The notes below the pieces were generated by a model, which saw only the letters and a list, made by a program, of their open reading frames with translations, did no database searches and had not been told where the DNA came from. Below, in pieces: positions 1 through 6,148 of a stretch of 6,406 nt of DNA. The stretch is from an uncultured Fibrobacter sp. (GTDB lineage Bacteria > Fibrobacterota > Fibrobacteria > Fibrobacterales > Fibrobacteraceae), in NCBI RefSeq assembly GCF_900316465.1, contig NZ_ONDD01000054.1:1-6406 (forward strand). Reading direction: 5' to 3'. Positions within the stretch are counted from its first letter, which is position 1, and each line of letters begins with the position of its first letter. A program made the position numbers and the translations under genes.

Positions 1-1202
1 GTGCGGGCAGTCTTATCGCGCTCGCCTGCCAAAAGCTTTACATGCTCGAAGCCACCACGATTGGCGACTGCGCCCCCATCGTGCAGGGTGGCGACGGCAC
101 TCCGCAAATCGTCGGCGAAAAAATCCAATCCCCGCTCCGTGCCAAATTCAGGAACCTTGCCCAGCGTAACGGTTATCCCGAGCTCCTGAGTTCCGCCTTC
201 GTAACGCCGGAACTCGAAATTCTCGAACTTACCGCCACGCTCGACAAAGGTAAAAAGTCTCAGCGCGACACCACGCTCATTATCGAAGGCTCCAAGTACA
301 GCGTCCTCGACAGTGCCGCCAAGGCATTCTGGGGCGCCCCGAAGATTCTCGTGAAAGAAGGCGAACTCCTGACCATGACCGACAAGGAAGCGCAGGAACT
401 CGGATTCTCGCAGGGAACCTTCAAAAGCCGCGACGAATTTGAAACCAAGCTCGCTATCGAAAGCAGGAGCGAAGTCGAAACGACCCTCGGCGAAGACATC
501 GCCTCCGCAATTGCCGCTATTTCGGGCATTCTCCTGATTCTCGGCTTCGGCGCGCTCTACATCGAATTCAAGACGCCGGGCTTTGGCTTGTTCGGAATCA
601 TCGGCCTCATCCTCATCGGCATCGTATTCCTCGGACAGTTCGCCCCGCAGCTTGATGGCTACATTCCGGCGATTCTGCTGGTGGCCGGCGTGGTGCTGTT
701 CCTGGTCGAAATCTTCGTGATGCCGGGAACGTTCCTGTTCGGCATCGGCGGCATCGTGTGCATGATTCTTGCACTCGCGCTTTCGTTCGAGCCTTCGGAA
801 ATGCCCGAATACGTGCCCGAAACCATCGAAACGACTTTTGACGCCACGCCCTGGCTACTCGGGTTACTCTACATGTTAAGCTACGCGGCAATCGCGCTCG
901 TGTTCCCGATTGCCGCCAGCAAGTACCTGATTCCGCTTTTGCCTGAAGGCTGGACGCCCATGCTCAAGACCGATTTGGAAAACGCAGCCTCGCCCACTGA
1001 AGCCGTTCAAGAAGTTTCTGTCGGCGACGAAGGCATCGCCAAGACGTTCCTGCGCCCGGTGGGCCAAGCACTCATTAACGGCAAACTGTTTGACGTGCAA
1101 ACCCACGGCGAAATCATCGAAGCAAGCACCCGCATTCAAGTGACCGCCATCCAGGAAGGTCACATCTGGGTAAGCGTTGCCCACAGCGAAATGGAAGGAT
1201 AA
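1..1202 (+). CDS. nfeD: NfeD family membrane-bound serine protease, long (ClpP-like) form, 5' truncated by the window edge
   Basis: The reading frame is open from base 3, so the gene begins left of the window; the ATG at 42 is internal. Visible domains, counting the codon at 3-5 as residue 1, are as follows. The end of a ClpP/SppA-like protease domain (about 1-160) aligns with the archaeal NfeD homologue PH1510, including AGSLIALAC, TTIG and GEKIQSP. Lys40 (codon 120-122) falls on the PH1510 catalytic lysine (Lys138). The catalytic Ser would be the split codon ending in GT at bases 1-2, compatible with AGT. About five hydrophobic segments follow (roughly 167-186, 195-213, 221-239, 242-261, 284-305). 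A C-terminal OB-fold NfeD domain (about 340-395) carries GDEGIAKTFLRPVGQALINGK. Family knowledge: these proteases act at the membrane and are encoded beside stomatins or flotillins; PH1510 cleaves a stomatin. The floA gene 26 bases downstream fits. Family assignment is firm; the substrate is unknown. Confidence 0.93.
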   Translation, partial: AGSLIALACQKLYMLEATTIGDCAPIVQGGDGTPQIVGEKIQSPLRAKFRNLAQRNGYPELLSSAFVTPELEILELTATLDKGKKSQRDTTLIIEGSKYSVLDSAAKAFWGAPKILVKEGELLTMTDKEAQELGFSQGTFKSRDEFETKLAIESRSEVETTLGEDIASAIAAISGILLILGFGALYIEFKTPGFGLFGIIGLILIGIVFLGQFAPQLDGYIPAILLVAGVVLFLVEIFVMPGTFLFGIGGIVCMILALALSFEPSEMPEYVPETIETTFDATPWLLGLLYMLSYAAIALVFPIAASKYLIPLLPEGWTPMLKTDLENAASPTEAVQEVSVGDEGIAKTFLRPVGQALINGKLFDVQTHGEIIEASTRIQVTAIQEGHIWVSVAHSEMEG

Positions 1203-1217
1203 ATTTTAAAACAAAAC

Positions 1218-1222
1218 GGAGA
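1218..1222 (+). promoter_or_regulatory. Ribosome binding site of floA
   Basis: GGAGA lies six bases before the ATG at 1229, in a 26-base spacer that is otherwise AT-rich and has no terminator-like hairpin. This supports both the chosen floA start and cotranscription with the upstream nfeD. Confidence 0.7.
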
Positions 1223-1228
1223 AAAATA

Positions 1229-2200
1229 ATGGACACTCTTTTAATAATCGGAATCATTGTTGCGGCGATTGCCGTTATCATTTTGCTCGCCTTTATTGGC
1301 AAGTTCTTCAGCCTCTGGCTGCAGGCCTTGTTCTCCAAGGCAAACGTGAGCATTTTCCAGCTCATCGGTATGCGCCTGCGTAAGGTTCCGCCGCAGGTGA
1401 TTGTGGAAGCCCGCATTCTTAGCTGCAAGGCAGGCCTTCCCGTAGACACCAACCTGCTCGAAGCCCACTATCTTTCCCGCGGTAACGTGCTCCGCGTGAT
1501 TCAGGCTTTGATTGCCGCCAACAAGGCAAACATCAAGCTCGACTTCAAGGAAGCCGCCGCTATTGACCTCGCCGGCCGTAACGTGCTCGAAGCTGTGCAG
1601 ATGTCCGTGAACCCGAAGGTGATTGAAACGCCGAAGGTTTCCGCTGTGGCACTCGACGGTATTCAGCTGCATGCCGTGACCCGCATTACCGTGCGCGCCA
1701 GCATCCAAAAACTTGTGGGTGGCGCTGGCGAAGACACCGTGGTCGCCCGCGTGGGCGAAGGCATCGTTTCTTCTATCGGTTCTGCCAAGAGCCACAAGGA
1801 CGTGCTCGAAAACCCGAACATGATTTCCAAGAAGGTGCTCGCCTCTGGCCTTGACGCCGGTACCGCATTCGAAATTCTTTCGATTGATATCGCCGACGTG
1901 GACGTGGGTCAGAACATTGGTGCCATCCTCGAAACCGACCGTGCCGAAGCCGACAAGAAGATTGCTCAGGCCAAGGCAGAAGAACGCCGCGCCATGGCAT
2001 ACGCCGCCGAACAGGAAATGAAGGCCAAGGTCATGGAAATGAAGGCCAAGCTCGTGGAAGCCGAAGCCCAGATTCCGATGGCTATGGCATCTGCCCTTCG
2101 CGACGGCAAGCTCGGCGTGATGGACTATTACAACCTGAAAAACATAGAAGCCGACACGCAGATGCGCAAGGAAATCGGAGCTGCCCCGGAGACTAAGTAG
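1229..2200 (+). CDS. floA: Flotillin-like protein FloA (SPFH domain, membrane microdomain scaffold)
   Basis: This 323-residue protein is close to the usual FloA/YqfA length of about 330. Residues 4-24 form a strongly hydrophobic membrane hairpin segment. An SPFH/band-7 domain follows (about 40-225), with VPPQVIVEARI, the conserved LDGIQLHAVTRITVRA stretch and VVARVGEGIVSSIGS. After GLDAGTAFEILSIDIADVDVG comes an Ala/Glu/Lys-rich coiled coil (about 235-285, with EADKKIAQAKAEERRA), the flotillin oligomerisation region, and a C-terminal helix with DGKLGVMDYYNLKNIEADT. These blocks are characteristic of bacterial FloA rather than generic stomatins. Known role: it oligomerises at the inner leaflet, organises membrane domains and influences fluidity. 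It lies between a long NfeD and a membrane-anchored coiled-coil gene on the same strand, so all three are probably one transcript. The start is supported by a good Shine-Dalgarno; the stop is TAG at 2198-2200. Confidence 0.96.
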   Translation: MDTLLIIGIIVAAIAVIILLAFIGKFFSLWLQALFSKANVSIFQLIGMRLRKVPPQVIVEARILSCKAGLPVDTNLLEAHYLSRGNVLRVIQALIAANKANIKLDFKEAAAIDLAGRNVLEAVQMSVNPKVIETPKVSAVALDGIQLHAVTRITVRASIQKLVGGAGEDTVVARVGEGIVSSIGSAKSHKDVLENPNMISKKVLASGLDAGTAFEILSIDIADVDVGQNIGAILETDRAEADKKIAQAKAEERRAMAYAAEQEMKAKVMEMKAKLVEAEAQIPMAMASALRDGKLGVMDYYNLKNIEADTQMRKEIGAAPETK

Positions 2201-2205
2201 TAACC

Positions 2206-3000
2206 ATGGAAGGACTACTCATTCTCATAGGAATATGGGTTCTCGATATCGTCATTAAGAAGGTTGCGGCCAACCGAAGGGAGCAACAGCAACAACAGGT
2301 ACCGCCGCAATACCAGACCGATGACGACGAACTGGACGAATCCGAAGAACAGGCGCAAGGGCACAACCCTCCGCGCTCGTTGCAGGATTTGATCCGCCAG
2401 TTCGAAAATGCCCAACGCCAAGCGACGCAAGGCAATATTGAGCCGCCCACTCCCCCCGTGCAACGTAAGCATGCAGAGCAGCTGACGCTTCGCGACATTG
2501 CCGAAGTCGTTATCGGCGTGGATTTTATTGACCTGGAATTCTTGATGGAAGAATTCGACGTTGATGAAAACACCGCTGCCGAGATGCTCATGGATTTGCA
2601 AGCCCACCGCATCGTGGGCCGCGACATGGGCGAAGGCACCTGCGACGTACTCGTGCACGACATGGAAGAACTCGACAACTTGTTGCTCCACGAAAAGCGT
2701 GCCGAGCAAGAAAGAGAATCTGCCGCTCGCGAACATCACGAAGCCGAAATGGACGAATTACGCCGCAAGGAATTGGAACGTCAAAGGGAGTTAAACGCTC
2801 TCGAAGAACGCGCCAAGTCTGCACGCGAATCTGCCGCCGCATTCATGGGAAATGAAGTCGTGAGCGGAACCGAACAGGCTCCGCGCCGCGCTCCTCTCGT
2901 TTCAACCAGGAACATTACCGATGTGCGCAAGGGATTCATCTGGGCGAAAGTTCTAGACGAGCCCCGTTTTAAGCGCCGCTGGAGTACGCAGTACCGGTAA
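2206..3000 (+). CDS. Membrane-anchored coiled-coil protein with an FtsK-gamma-like winged-helix segment, function unknown
   Basis: I do not recognise this 264-residue protein as a named family. Residues 3-17 are hydrophobic (LLILIGIWVLDIVI) and followed by basic residues, so an N-terminal membrane anchor with a cytoplasmic body is likely. Then come a Gln-rich run (27-31), a very acidic stretch (39-49) and a Pro-rich linker (79-85). Residues 92-150 look like a winged helix: the last 40 positions line up without gaps with the FtsK gamma-domain pattern, including NTAAEMLMDLQAHRIVG and a terminal DVLV. The FtsK arginine after the Asn is Thr here, so DNA binding is uncertain. Residues 161-212 are a charged Glu/Arg coiled coil. 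The C-terminus (239-264) is basic and ends in RFKRRWSTQYR. The gene starts five bases after the floA stop. The only nearby GGAG (2188-2191) is 14 bases from the ATG, suggesting translational coupling. Its position implies a role with FloA/NfeD; that is inference. Confidence 0.85.
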   Translation: MEGLLILIGIWVLDIVIKKVAANRREQQQQQVPPQYQTDDDELDESEEQAQGHNPPRSLQDLIRQFENAQRQATQGNIEPPTPPVQRKHAEQLTLRDIAEVVIGVDFIDLEFLMEEFDVDENTAAEMLMDLQAHRIVGRDMGEGTCDVLVHDMEELDNLLLHEKRAEQERESAAREHHEAEMDELRRKELERQRELNALEERAKSARESAAAFMGNEVVSGTEQAPRRAPLVSTRNITDVRKGFIWAKVLDEPRFKRRWSTQYR

Positions 3001-3010
3001 CTATTTACCG
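2995..3010. other. Small inverted repeat spanning both stop codons of the convergent genes
   Basis: CGGTAA (2995-3000) and TTACCG (3005-3010) are perfect inverted copies around a four-base loop, CTAT. The left TAA (2998-3000) is the stop of the plus-strand gene. The CTA at 3001-3003 is the TAG stop of the minus-strand gene. No T-run follows on either strand, so an intrinsic terminator is not supported. Part of the match is dictated by the conserved KWFGK ending of the binding protein, so it may be chance. Confidence 0.3.
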
Positions 3011-3798
3011 AACCACTTAACTGTAATATCAACGAACCTGCCGTCTTTCTTCATTGAAGTAAGGGCGGCATTTATTGTATCACGAAGAGCTTTGTCCGCC
3101 TTGCGGAAGCCAACTGCATAGAATTCATTGTGCAAGCCATCTTCCAGGGCAACGAAATCCTTGTTATTCAGAACATTCCAGTACTTGGCGGACACTTCGT
3201 CTCCGAATACGGCGTCGACAGAATCTTGCACCAAGGATTCCAAGGCAAGGCTCAACGTTTCAAACAGCACGATTTCCTTGATATCCTTTTTCATTTCGGA
3301 TTGTTCAAGCATTGACCAAGCTGTAGAAGCCTTCTGAACAGCAACCCTCTTACCCTTCAAGGAATCCAGGCTATTATAAGACTTGTTCTTTACCATGAAA
3401 ACCAATCTGTTGGTGAGATAAGGGTCGCTCAAATTCATGGTAGAAGCACGTTTCTCATCGACACTCATGCCATTCCAAATGCAATCAATGGCACCATCAT
3501 ACAAAGCTTTTTCTTTGTCAGCCCAAGGAATCAAGCGCAATTCAAGTTTTAATCCTAAGCGCGAGCAAACTTCATTTGCAAGGTCCACATCGAACCCAAT
3601 AAAATTGCTGTCCTTATCCATAAAAACCATGGGCAGGAAATCCCCCATGTGGCCCATTACCAAAACACCGTTTTTCTTCACATTTTCAAAAGACTGATCT
3701 TGATTCAGTGTAGAATCTTTCTTCTCGCTACAAGCTGAAAATACAACGGAAAAAGCAATAGCGGCAACAAAGGCCGCAGATGCGAAATACCTATTCAT
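3001..3798 (-). CDS. Amino acid ABC transporter substrate-binding lipoprotein (second, diverged paralogue)
   Basis: This is a 265-residue family 3 solute-binding protein (SBP_bac_3; HisJ/GlnH-like). A signal peptide (1-22) ends in FSAC, so Cys23 should be lipidated and the protein tethered. Family hallmarks are IGFDVDLANEVC (67-78), IDCIWNGMSVD (104-114), DPYLTNR (125-131), LKGKRVAVQ, DAVFGDE, GFRKADKALR and a terminal KWFGK. Arg117 and Asp200 match the Arg and Asp that hold the ligand alpha-carboxylate and alpha-amine in LAO/HisJ. It aligns without gaps over 231 residues to the binding protein encoded at 5291-6079, about 56% identical by hand count. However, Met51 replaces Asp48 of that protein (Asp11 in LAO, a side-chain contact) and Ala157 replaces Gly. 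It is last in the importer operon, after a 60-base gap, with AAAGGAG five bases before the ATG. It is visibly AT-richer than its paralogue. The ligand may differ from that of the first copy; this is inference. Confidence 0.93.
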   Translation of the reverse strand: MNRYFASAAFVAAIAFSVVFSACSEKKDSTLNQDQSFENVKKNGVLVMGHMGDFLPMVFMDKDSNFIGFDVDLANEVCSRLGLKLELRLIPWADKEKALYDGAIDCIWNGMSVDEKRASTMNLSDPYLTNRLVFMVKNKSYNSLDSLKGKRVAVQKASTAWSMLEQSEMKKDIKEIVLFETLSLALESLVQDSVDAVFGDEVSAKYWNVLNNKDFVALEDGLHNEFYAVGFRKADKALRDTINAALTSMKKDGRFVDITVKWFGK

Positions 3799-3803
3799 AT
3801 TAG

Positions 3804-3810
3804 CTCCTTT
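3804..3810 (-). promoter_or_regulatory. Ribosome binding site of the second binding-protein gene
   Basis: On the minus strand AAAGGAG stands five bases before the ATG at 3798. This near-consensus site means the gene can be translated independently despite the gap after the ATPase gene. Confidence 0.7.
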
Positions 3811-3840
3811 GCAATAAAAAATAAGAAATATTTTGCAAAA
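3807..3840. repeat. Two TTTGCAA-type palindromic motifs in the ATPase/binding-protein spacer
   Basis: The 60-base AT-rich spacer (3799-3858) contains a perfect 10-base palindrome, TTTTGCAAAA (3831-3840), and a second partial copy, TTTGCAA (3808-3814), about two helical turns away. They could be an operator pair or a weak stem-loop that trims the polycistronic message before the last gene. The AT-rich composition makes chance plausible. No clear TAnnTTTG box is visible here. Confidence 0.25.
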
Positions 3841-3858
3841 GAGCCATATGCGATGACT

Positions 3859-4623
3859 TTAATTTTTAGAGAATCTTGACAAGAATTGCGACAGGCGTTC
3901 GTTGCCAGACTGGTTGAATACAAAATCAGGAGTTCCCTGCTCGACGATATAACCGCCATCCATAAAGATGACCTTGTCCGCCACATCGCGGGCAAATGCC
4001 ATTTCATGCGTCACGATAACCATCGTCATCTTGTCTTCGGCAAGCTTCTTGATAATCTTGAGCACTTCGCCAGTGAGTTCCGGGTCCAGCGCAGAGGTCG
4101 GCTCGTCAAAGAAAAGAATCTTCGGGTTCATGGCCAAGGCGCGGGCAATCGACACGCGCTGCTGCTGGCCACCGCTGAGTTCACAAGGGTAAGCCTTTTC
4201 CTTGCCTTCAAGGCCCATACGCTTAAGCAGAGACCTTCCCGTTTCACGAGCTTGTTCGCGGGAAACACCCAGCACACGCACCGGAGCCAGGCAAAGATTC
4301 TGGAGCACCGTCAAATGCGGGAACAGATTGAAGTTCTGGAACACGAGCCCTGTGGAGAGGCGGATTTCGCGCAGCACCTTTGCCGGCGCATACACCGGAG
4401 TTCCCTTGTCACCCGACTGCACCATATCCTTGCCATCGACCTGCACCAAGCCGCCGTTCACCGTTTCAAGCTGGGTAATGCAACGCAACAGCGTACTCTT
4501 GCCGGAACCGCTCGGACCGATAATCGAAAGCACCTCGCCCGCATTCAGTTCGAACGAGATATCCTTAAGCACATTCAAGTTGCCAAACAATTTCTTGACA
4601 TGTTCCACTTTAAGAATCGGCAT
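3859..4623 (-). CDS. Polar amino acid ABC transporter ATP-binding protein (GlnQ/HisP type)
   Basis: This 254-residue cytoplasmic ATPase has a complete set of ABC motifs: Walker A GPSGSGKST (36-44), Q-loop Gln96 in LVFQNFNLFPHLTV, signature LSGGQQQR (149-156), Walker B ILFFDEP (169-175), D-loop SALD (177-180) and switch His206 in VIVTHEM. The FPHLTVLQN, DEPTSALDPEL and THEMAFARDVAD blocks are those of the polar amino acid uptake subfamily. It should energise import through a dimer of the permease encoded directly upstream. The ATG at 4623 is chosen because GAGG lies six bases before it. An in-frame GTG at 4635 would overlap the permease stop as GTGA and add MRSV; it cannot be excluded. No key residue is missing. 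Substrate specificity cannot be read from this subunit. Confidence 0.95.
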   Translation of the reverse strand: MPILKVEHVKKLFGNLNVLKDISFELNAGEVLSIIGPSGSGKSTLLRCITQLETVNGGLVQVDGKDMVQSGDKGTPVYAPAKVLREIRLSTGLVFQNFNLFPHLTVLQNLCLAPVRVLGVSREQARETGRSLLKRMGLEGKEKAYPCELSGGQQQRVSIARALAMNPKILFFDEPTSALDPELTGEVLKIIKKLAEDKMTMVIVTHEMAFARDVADKVIFMDGGYIVEQGTPDFVFNQSGNERLSQFLSRFSKN

Positions 4624-4629
4624 CACGGA

Positions 4630-4633
4630 CCTC
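4630..4633 (-). promoter_or_regulatory. Ribosome binding site that decides the ATPase start
   Basis: On the minus strand GAGG, partly made from the permease TGA stop context, sits six bases before the ATG at 4623. This favours that start over the GTG at 4635. Confidence 0.6.
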
Positions 4634-5291
4634 ACTTATAGTAGTCGAGCTTGCGTTCCAGATAGGCGAAAAGCACGCTCAGCAAAAGGTTAGCCACATA
4701 GTAGAACACACCTGCCACGAACAGCGGATAAATGCTGGCGTATGCCGCCTGCTGTTTCTTGGCCAAAGCAAAAAGTTCCGTCACTGCAATCACCTGCGCA
4801 AGCGAAGTATCCTTTACCAAGGTAATCACTTCGTTTGCACTCGCGGGCACCACACGCTTTACCACCTGCGGTAAAATGATGCGGAAGAATGTCTGTGTAC
4901 GGGTCATGCCGAGCATGTAGGCGGCCTCGTACTGTCCTTTAGGAATCGACTGGATTCCGCCGCGGAAAATTTCGGCAAAGTACGCCGCATAGTTTATCGA
5001 GAATGCGACAATCACCGCCGGGAAACGGTCAAACGAAAAGCCGAGTCCCGAATATTCGCTCAGGTAATACGAGCCGAAATAAATGGCCACAATCTGCAAC
5101 AAGAGCGGTGTTCCGCGCATCACCGAGATGTAAAATGACACCGGGTAACGCACCACGCGCCACTTGCTCATTTTGAGCACGGCAATCAGGAGTCCGAGCG
5201 GAATCGAGAACAGGAGCGTCAGCCCGAATATGGCGAGCGTCGTGCAGAAACCGCCCCAGAGAATGGGCAATAGAGAACTTAAGTCAGACAC
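4632..5291 (-). CDS. Polar amino acid ABC transporter permease (HisM/GlnP type)
   Basis: This 219-residue inner-membrane protein of the HEQRo/BPD_transp_1 permease family has the usual length and about five hydrophobic segments (roughly 9-38, 52-74, 91-109, 145-172, 187-209). Diagnostic motifs are VMRGTPLLLQI (58-67), NYAAYFAEIFRGGI (100-113), and the cytoplasmic EAA loop EAAYMLGMTRTQTFFRIILPQ-like region (122-142), which docks on the ATPase, then KDTSL (160-164). Only one permease gene is present, so a homodimeric channel is expected. It starts at GTG 5291, whose G is also the last base of the preceding TAG stop (TAGTG). No strong Shine-Dalgarno is visible, so translation probably depends on ribosomes finishing the binding-protein gene. 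Its TGA stop overlaps the alternative GTG start of the ATPase gene. Confidence 0.95.
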   Translation of the reverse strand: MSDLSSLLPILWGGFCTTLAIFGLTLLFSIPLGLLIAVLKMSKWRVVRYPVSFYISVMRGTPLLLQIVAIYFGSYYLSEYSGLGFSFDRFPAVIVAFSINYAAYFAEIFRGGIQSIPKGQYEAAYMLGMTRTQTFFRIILPQVVKRVVPASANEVITLVKDTSLAQVIAVTELFALAKKQQAAYASIYPLFVAGVFYYVANLLLSVLFAYLERKLDYYK

Positions 5292-6079
5292 TACTTACCG
5301 AACCACTTGGCATAGATTTCGTCGAACTTGCCATCAGCCTTCATTGCAGCCAAAGACGAATTCACCGCATTGCGGAGAGCCTTGTCCTTCTTGCGGAAAC
5401 CAACGGCATAGACCTCGTCCGAAAGGCCTTCTTCGAGGACAACGTAGTCCTTGGAGTTTTCAACAATCCAGTACTTGGCCACGATTTCGTCGAGGAACAC
5501 GGCATCGACACCGCCCTTGTCCAAATCCATGAGAGCAGTCTGGTTGTCGTCAAACGGAACAATTTCCTTGGCAGACTTGCCCGCTTCGGAAGCATCGAGC
5601 AACTTCTGGGCGGTAGAACCGTTCTGCACGGCAATCTTCTTGCCCTTGAGAGCTTCGAGTTTTGTAAGAGCCTTGTCCTTCACGGTGAAAATCATGCGGT
5701 TCGTGAGGTATGCGTCACTCAAGTTCATTGCGGCGGCGCGAGCGCTGTCCACGCTCATGCCGTTCCAAATGCAGTCGATCTTGCCGGTATTCAATTCCTG
5801 TTCCTTGGCGTCCCAGGAAATCGGCTGCGTCTTGAGCTTTACGCCCAGGCGAGCACAAACTTCTGTAGCAAGGTCAATATCAAAGCCCACGATGTTGTTG
5901 TCCTTGTCGCGGAAACCCATCGGCGGGAAGGAGTCATCGAGACCGAGCACGAACTCGCCTGCAGCCTTCACCTTGTTCAGGGATTCATCAGCAGTAGGCT
6001 GATCTGCCTTTTGGTCGTTACAGGCAGAGAAAACAGCGGCACAAGCAAACGCCGCAAGCATCGCAAAGATTTTTTTCAT
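5291..6079 (-). CDS. Amino acid ABC transporter substrate-binding lipoprotein (first copy)
   Basis: This 262-residue family 3 solute-binding protein is the first gene of the importer operon. The ATG at 6079 is chosen over the in-frame start at 6109: it gives a proper signal peptide (MKKIFAMLAAF...FSAC, lipidated Cys20) and is preceded by AAGGAG at six bases. Motifs are VGFDIDLATEVC (64-75), IDCIWNGMSVD (101-111), DAYLTNR (122-128), VQNGSTAQ (151-158), DAVFLDE (192-198) and the terminal KWFGK. Judged against LAO/HisJ, Asp48, Phe51, Arg114, Ser155-Thr156 and Asp197 occupy ligand-contact positions, so the pocket looks intact for an alpha-amino acid. The exact ligand is not readable; the Asp11-equivalent would suit a polar or basic side chain. 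The TAG stop overlaps the permease GTG. A paralogue lies at the far end of the operon. Confidence 0.95.
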   Translation of the reverse strand: MKKIFAMLAAFACAAVFSACNDQKADQPTADESLNKVKAAGEFVLGLDDSFPPMGFRDKDNNIVGFDIDLATEVCARLGVKLKTQPISWDAKEQELNTGKIDCIWNGMSVDSARAAAMNLSDAYLTNRMIFTVKDKALTKLEALKGKKIAVQNGSTAQKLLDASEAGKSAKEIVPFDDNQTALMDLDKGGVDAVFLDEIVAKYWIVENSKDYVVLEEGLSDEVYAVGFRKKDKALRNAVNSSLAAMKADGKFDEIYAKWFGK

Positions 6080-6085
6080 AGAAAG

Positions 6086-6091
6086 CTCCTT
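6086..6091 (-). promoter_or_regulatory. Ribosome binding site of the first binding-protein gene
   Basis: On the minus strand AAGGAG lies six bases before the ATG at 6079. The alternative start at 6109 would lie inside the untranslated leader. Confidence 0.75.
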
Positions 6092-6106
6092 TTTTATTTT
6101 CGCCCT

Positions 6107-6114
6107 CAAATATA
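6107..6114 (-). promoter_or_regulatory. Probable promoter -7 box of the importer operon (TATATTTG)
   Basis: On the minus strand TATATTTG matches the Bacteroidetes-type TAnnTTTG -7 element exactly. It sits 27 bases upstream of the start codon, directly after the T-tract of the upstream terminator. I see no clear -33 TTTG partner, because that position is occupied by the terminator stem. Placement is right for the transporter operon. Use of this consensus in the source organism is an inference from its presumed FCB affiliation. Confidence 0.45.
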
Positions 6115-6147
6115 AAAAAAGGGCCGCATTGCTGCGAGCCCTTTTTT
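6114..6147 (-). terminator. Intrinsic terminator of the iron-sulfur subunit gene
   Basis: On the minus strand an A-run leads into GGGC, a bulged T, CGCA, loop GCAA, TGCG, GCCC and then seven T residues (6120-6114). This is an eight-pair stem with one bulge and a GNRA tetraloop, a textbook intrinsic terminator. The A-run on one side and T-run on the other make it potentially bidirectional, but no plus-strand gene reads into it. It insulates the SdhB/FrdB gene from the transporter operon. Confidence 0.85.
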
Positions 6148-6148
6148 A

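Noticed and set aside
1..189. Open frame in frame 1 at the left edge
   Set aside because: The frame starting at base 3 encodes NfeD across the same bases with clear homology; the other is a Ser/Pro/Arg-rich shadow.
1241..1795. Minus-strand open frame of 184 codons inside floA
   Set aside because: It is antisense to the conserved FloA SPFH region, and its His/Gly/Asn-rich translation looks like a shadow of FloA codons.
3795..4007. Minus-strand open frame overlapping the end of the ATPase gene
   Set aside because: It lies in a different frame inside the conserved end of the ATPase and has no family features; it is a frame shadow.
3886..4641. Long plus-strand open frame (251 codons) opposite the ATPase gene
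   Set aside because: The opposite strand encodes a complete ABC ATPase with every catalytic motif. The plus-strand translation is His/Arg-rich with no recognisable domain and no ribosome binding site.
6080..6109. Ten-residue N-terminal extension of the first binding protein (start at 6109)
   Set aside because: It would put charged residues MRAKIKKELS before the signal peptide and ignore the strong AAGGAG before the ATG at 6079.
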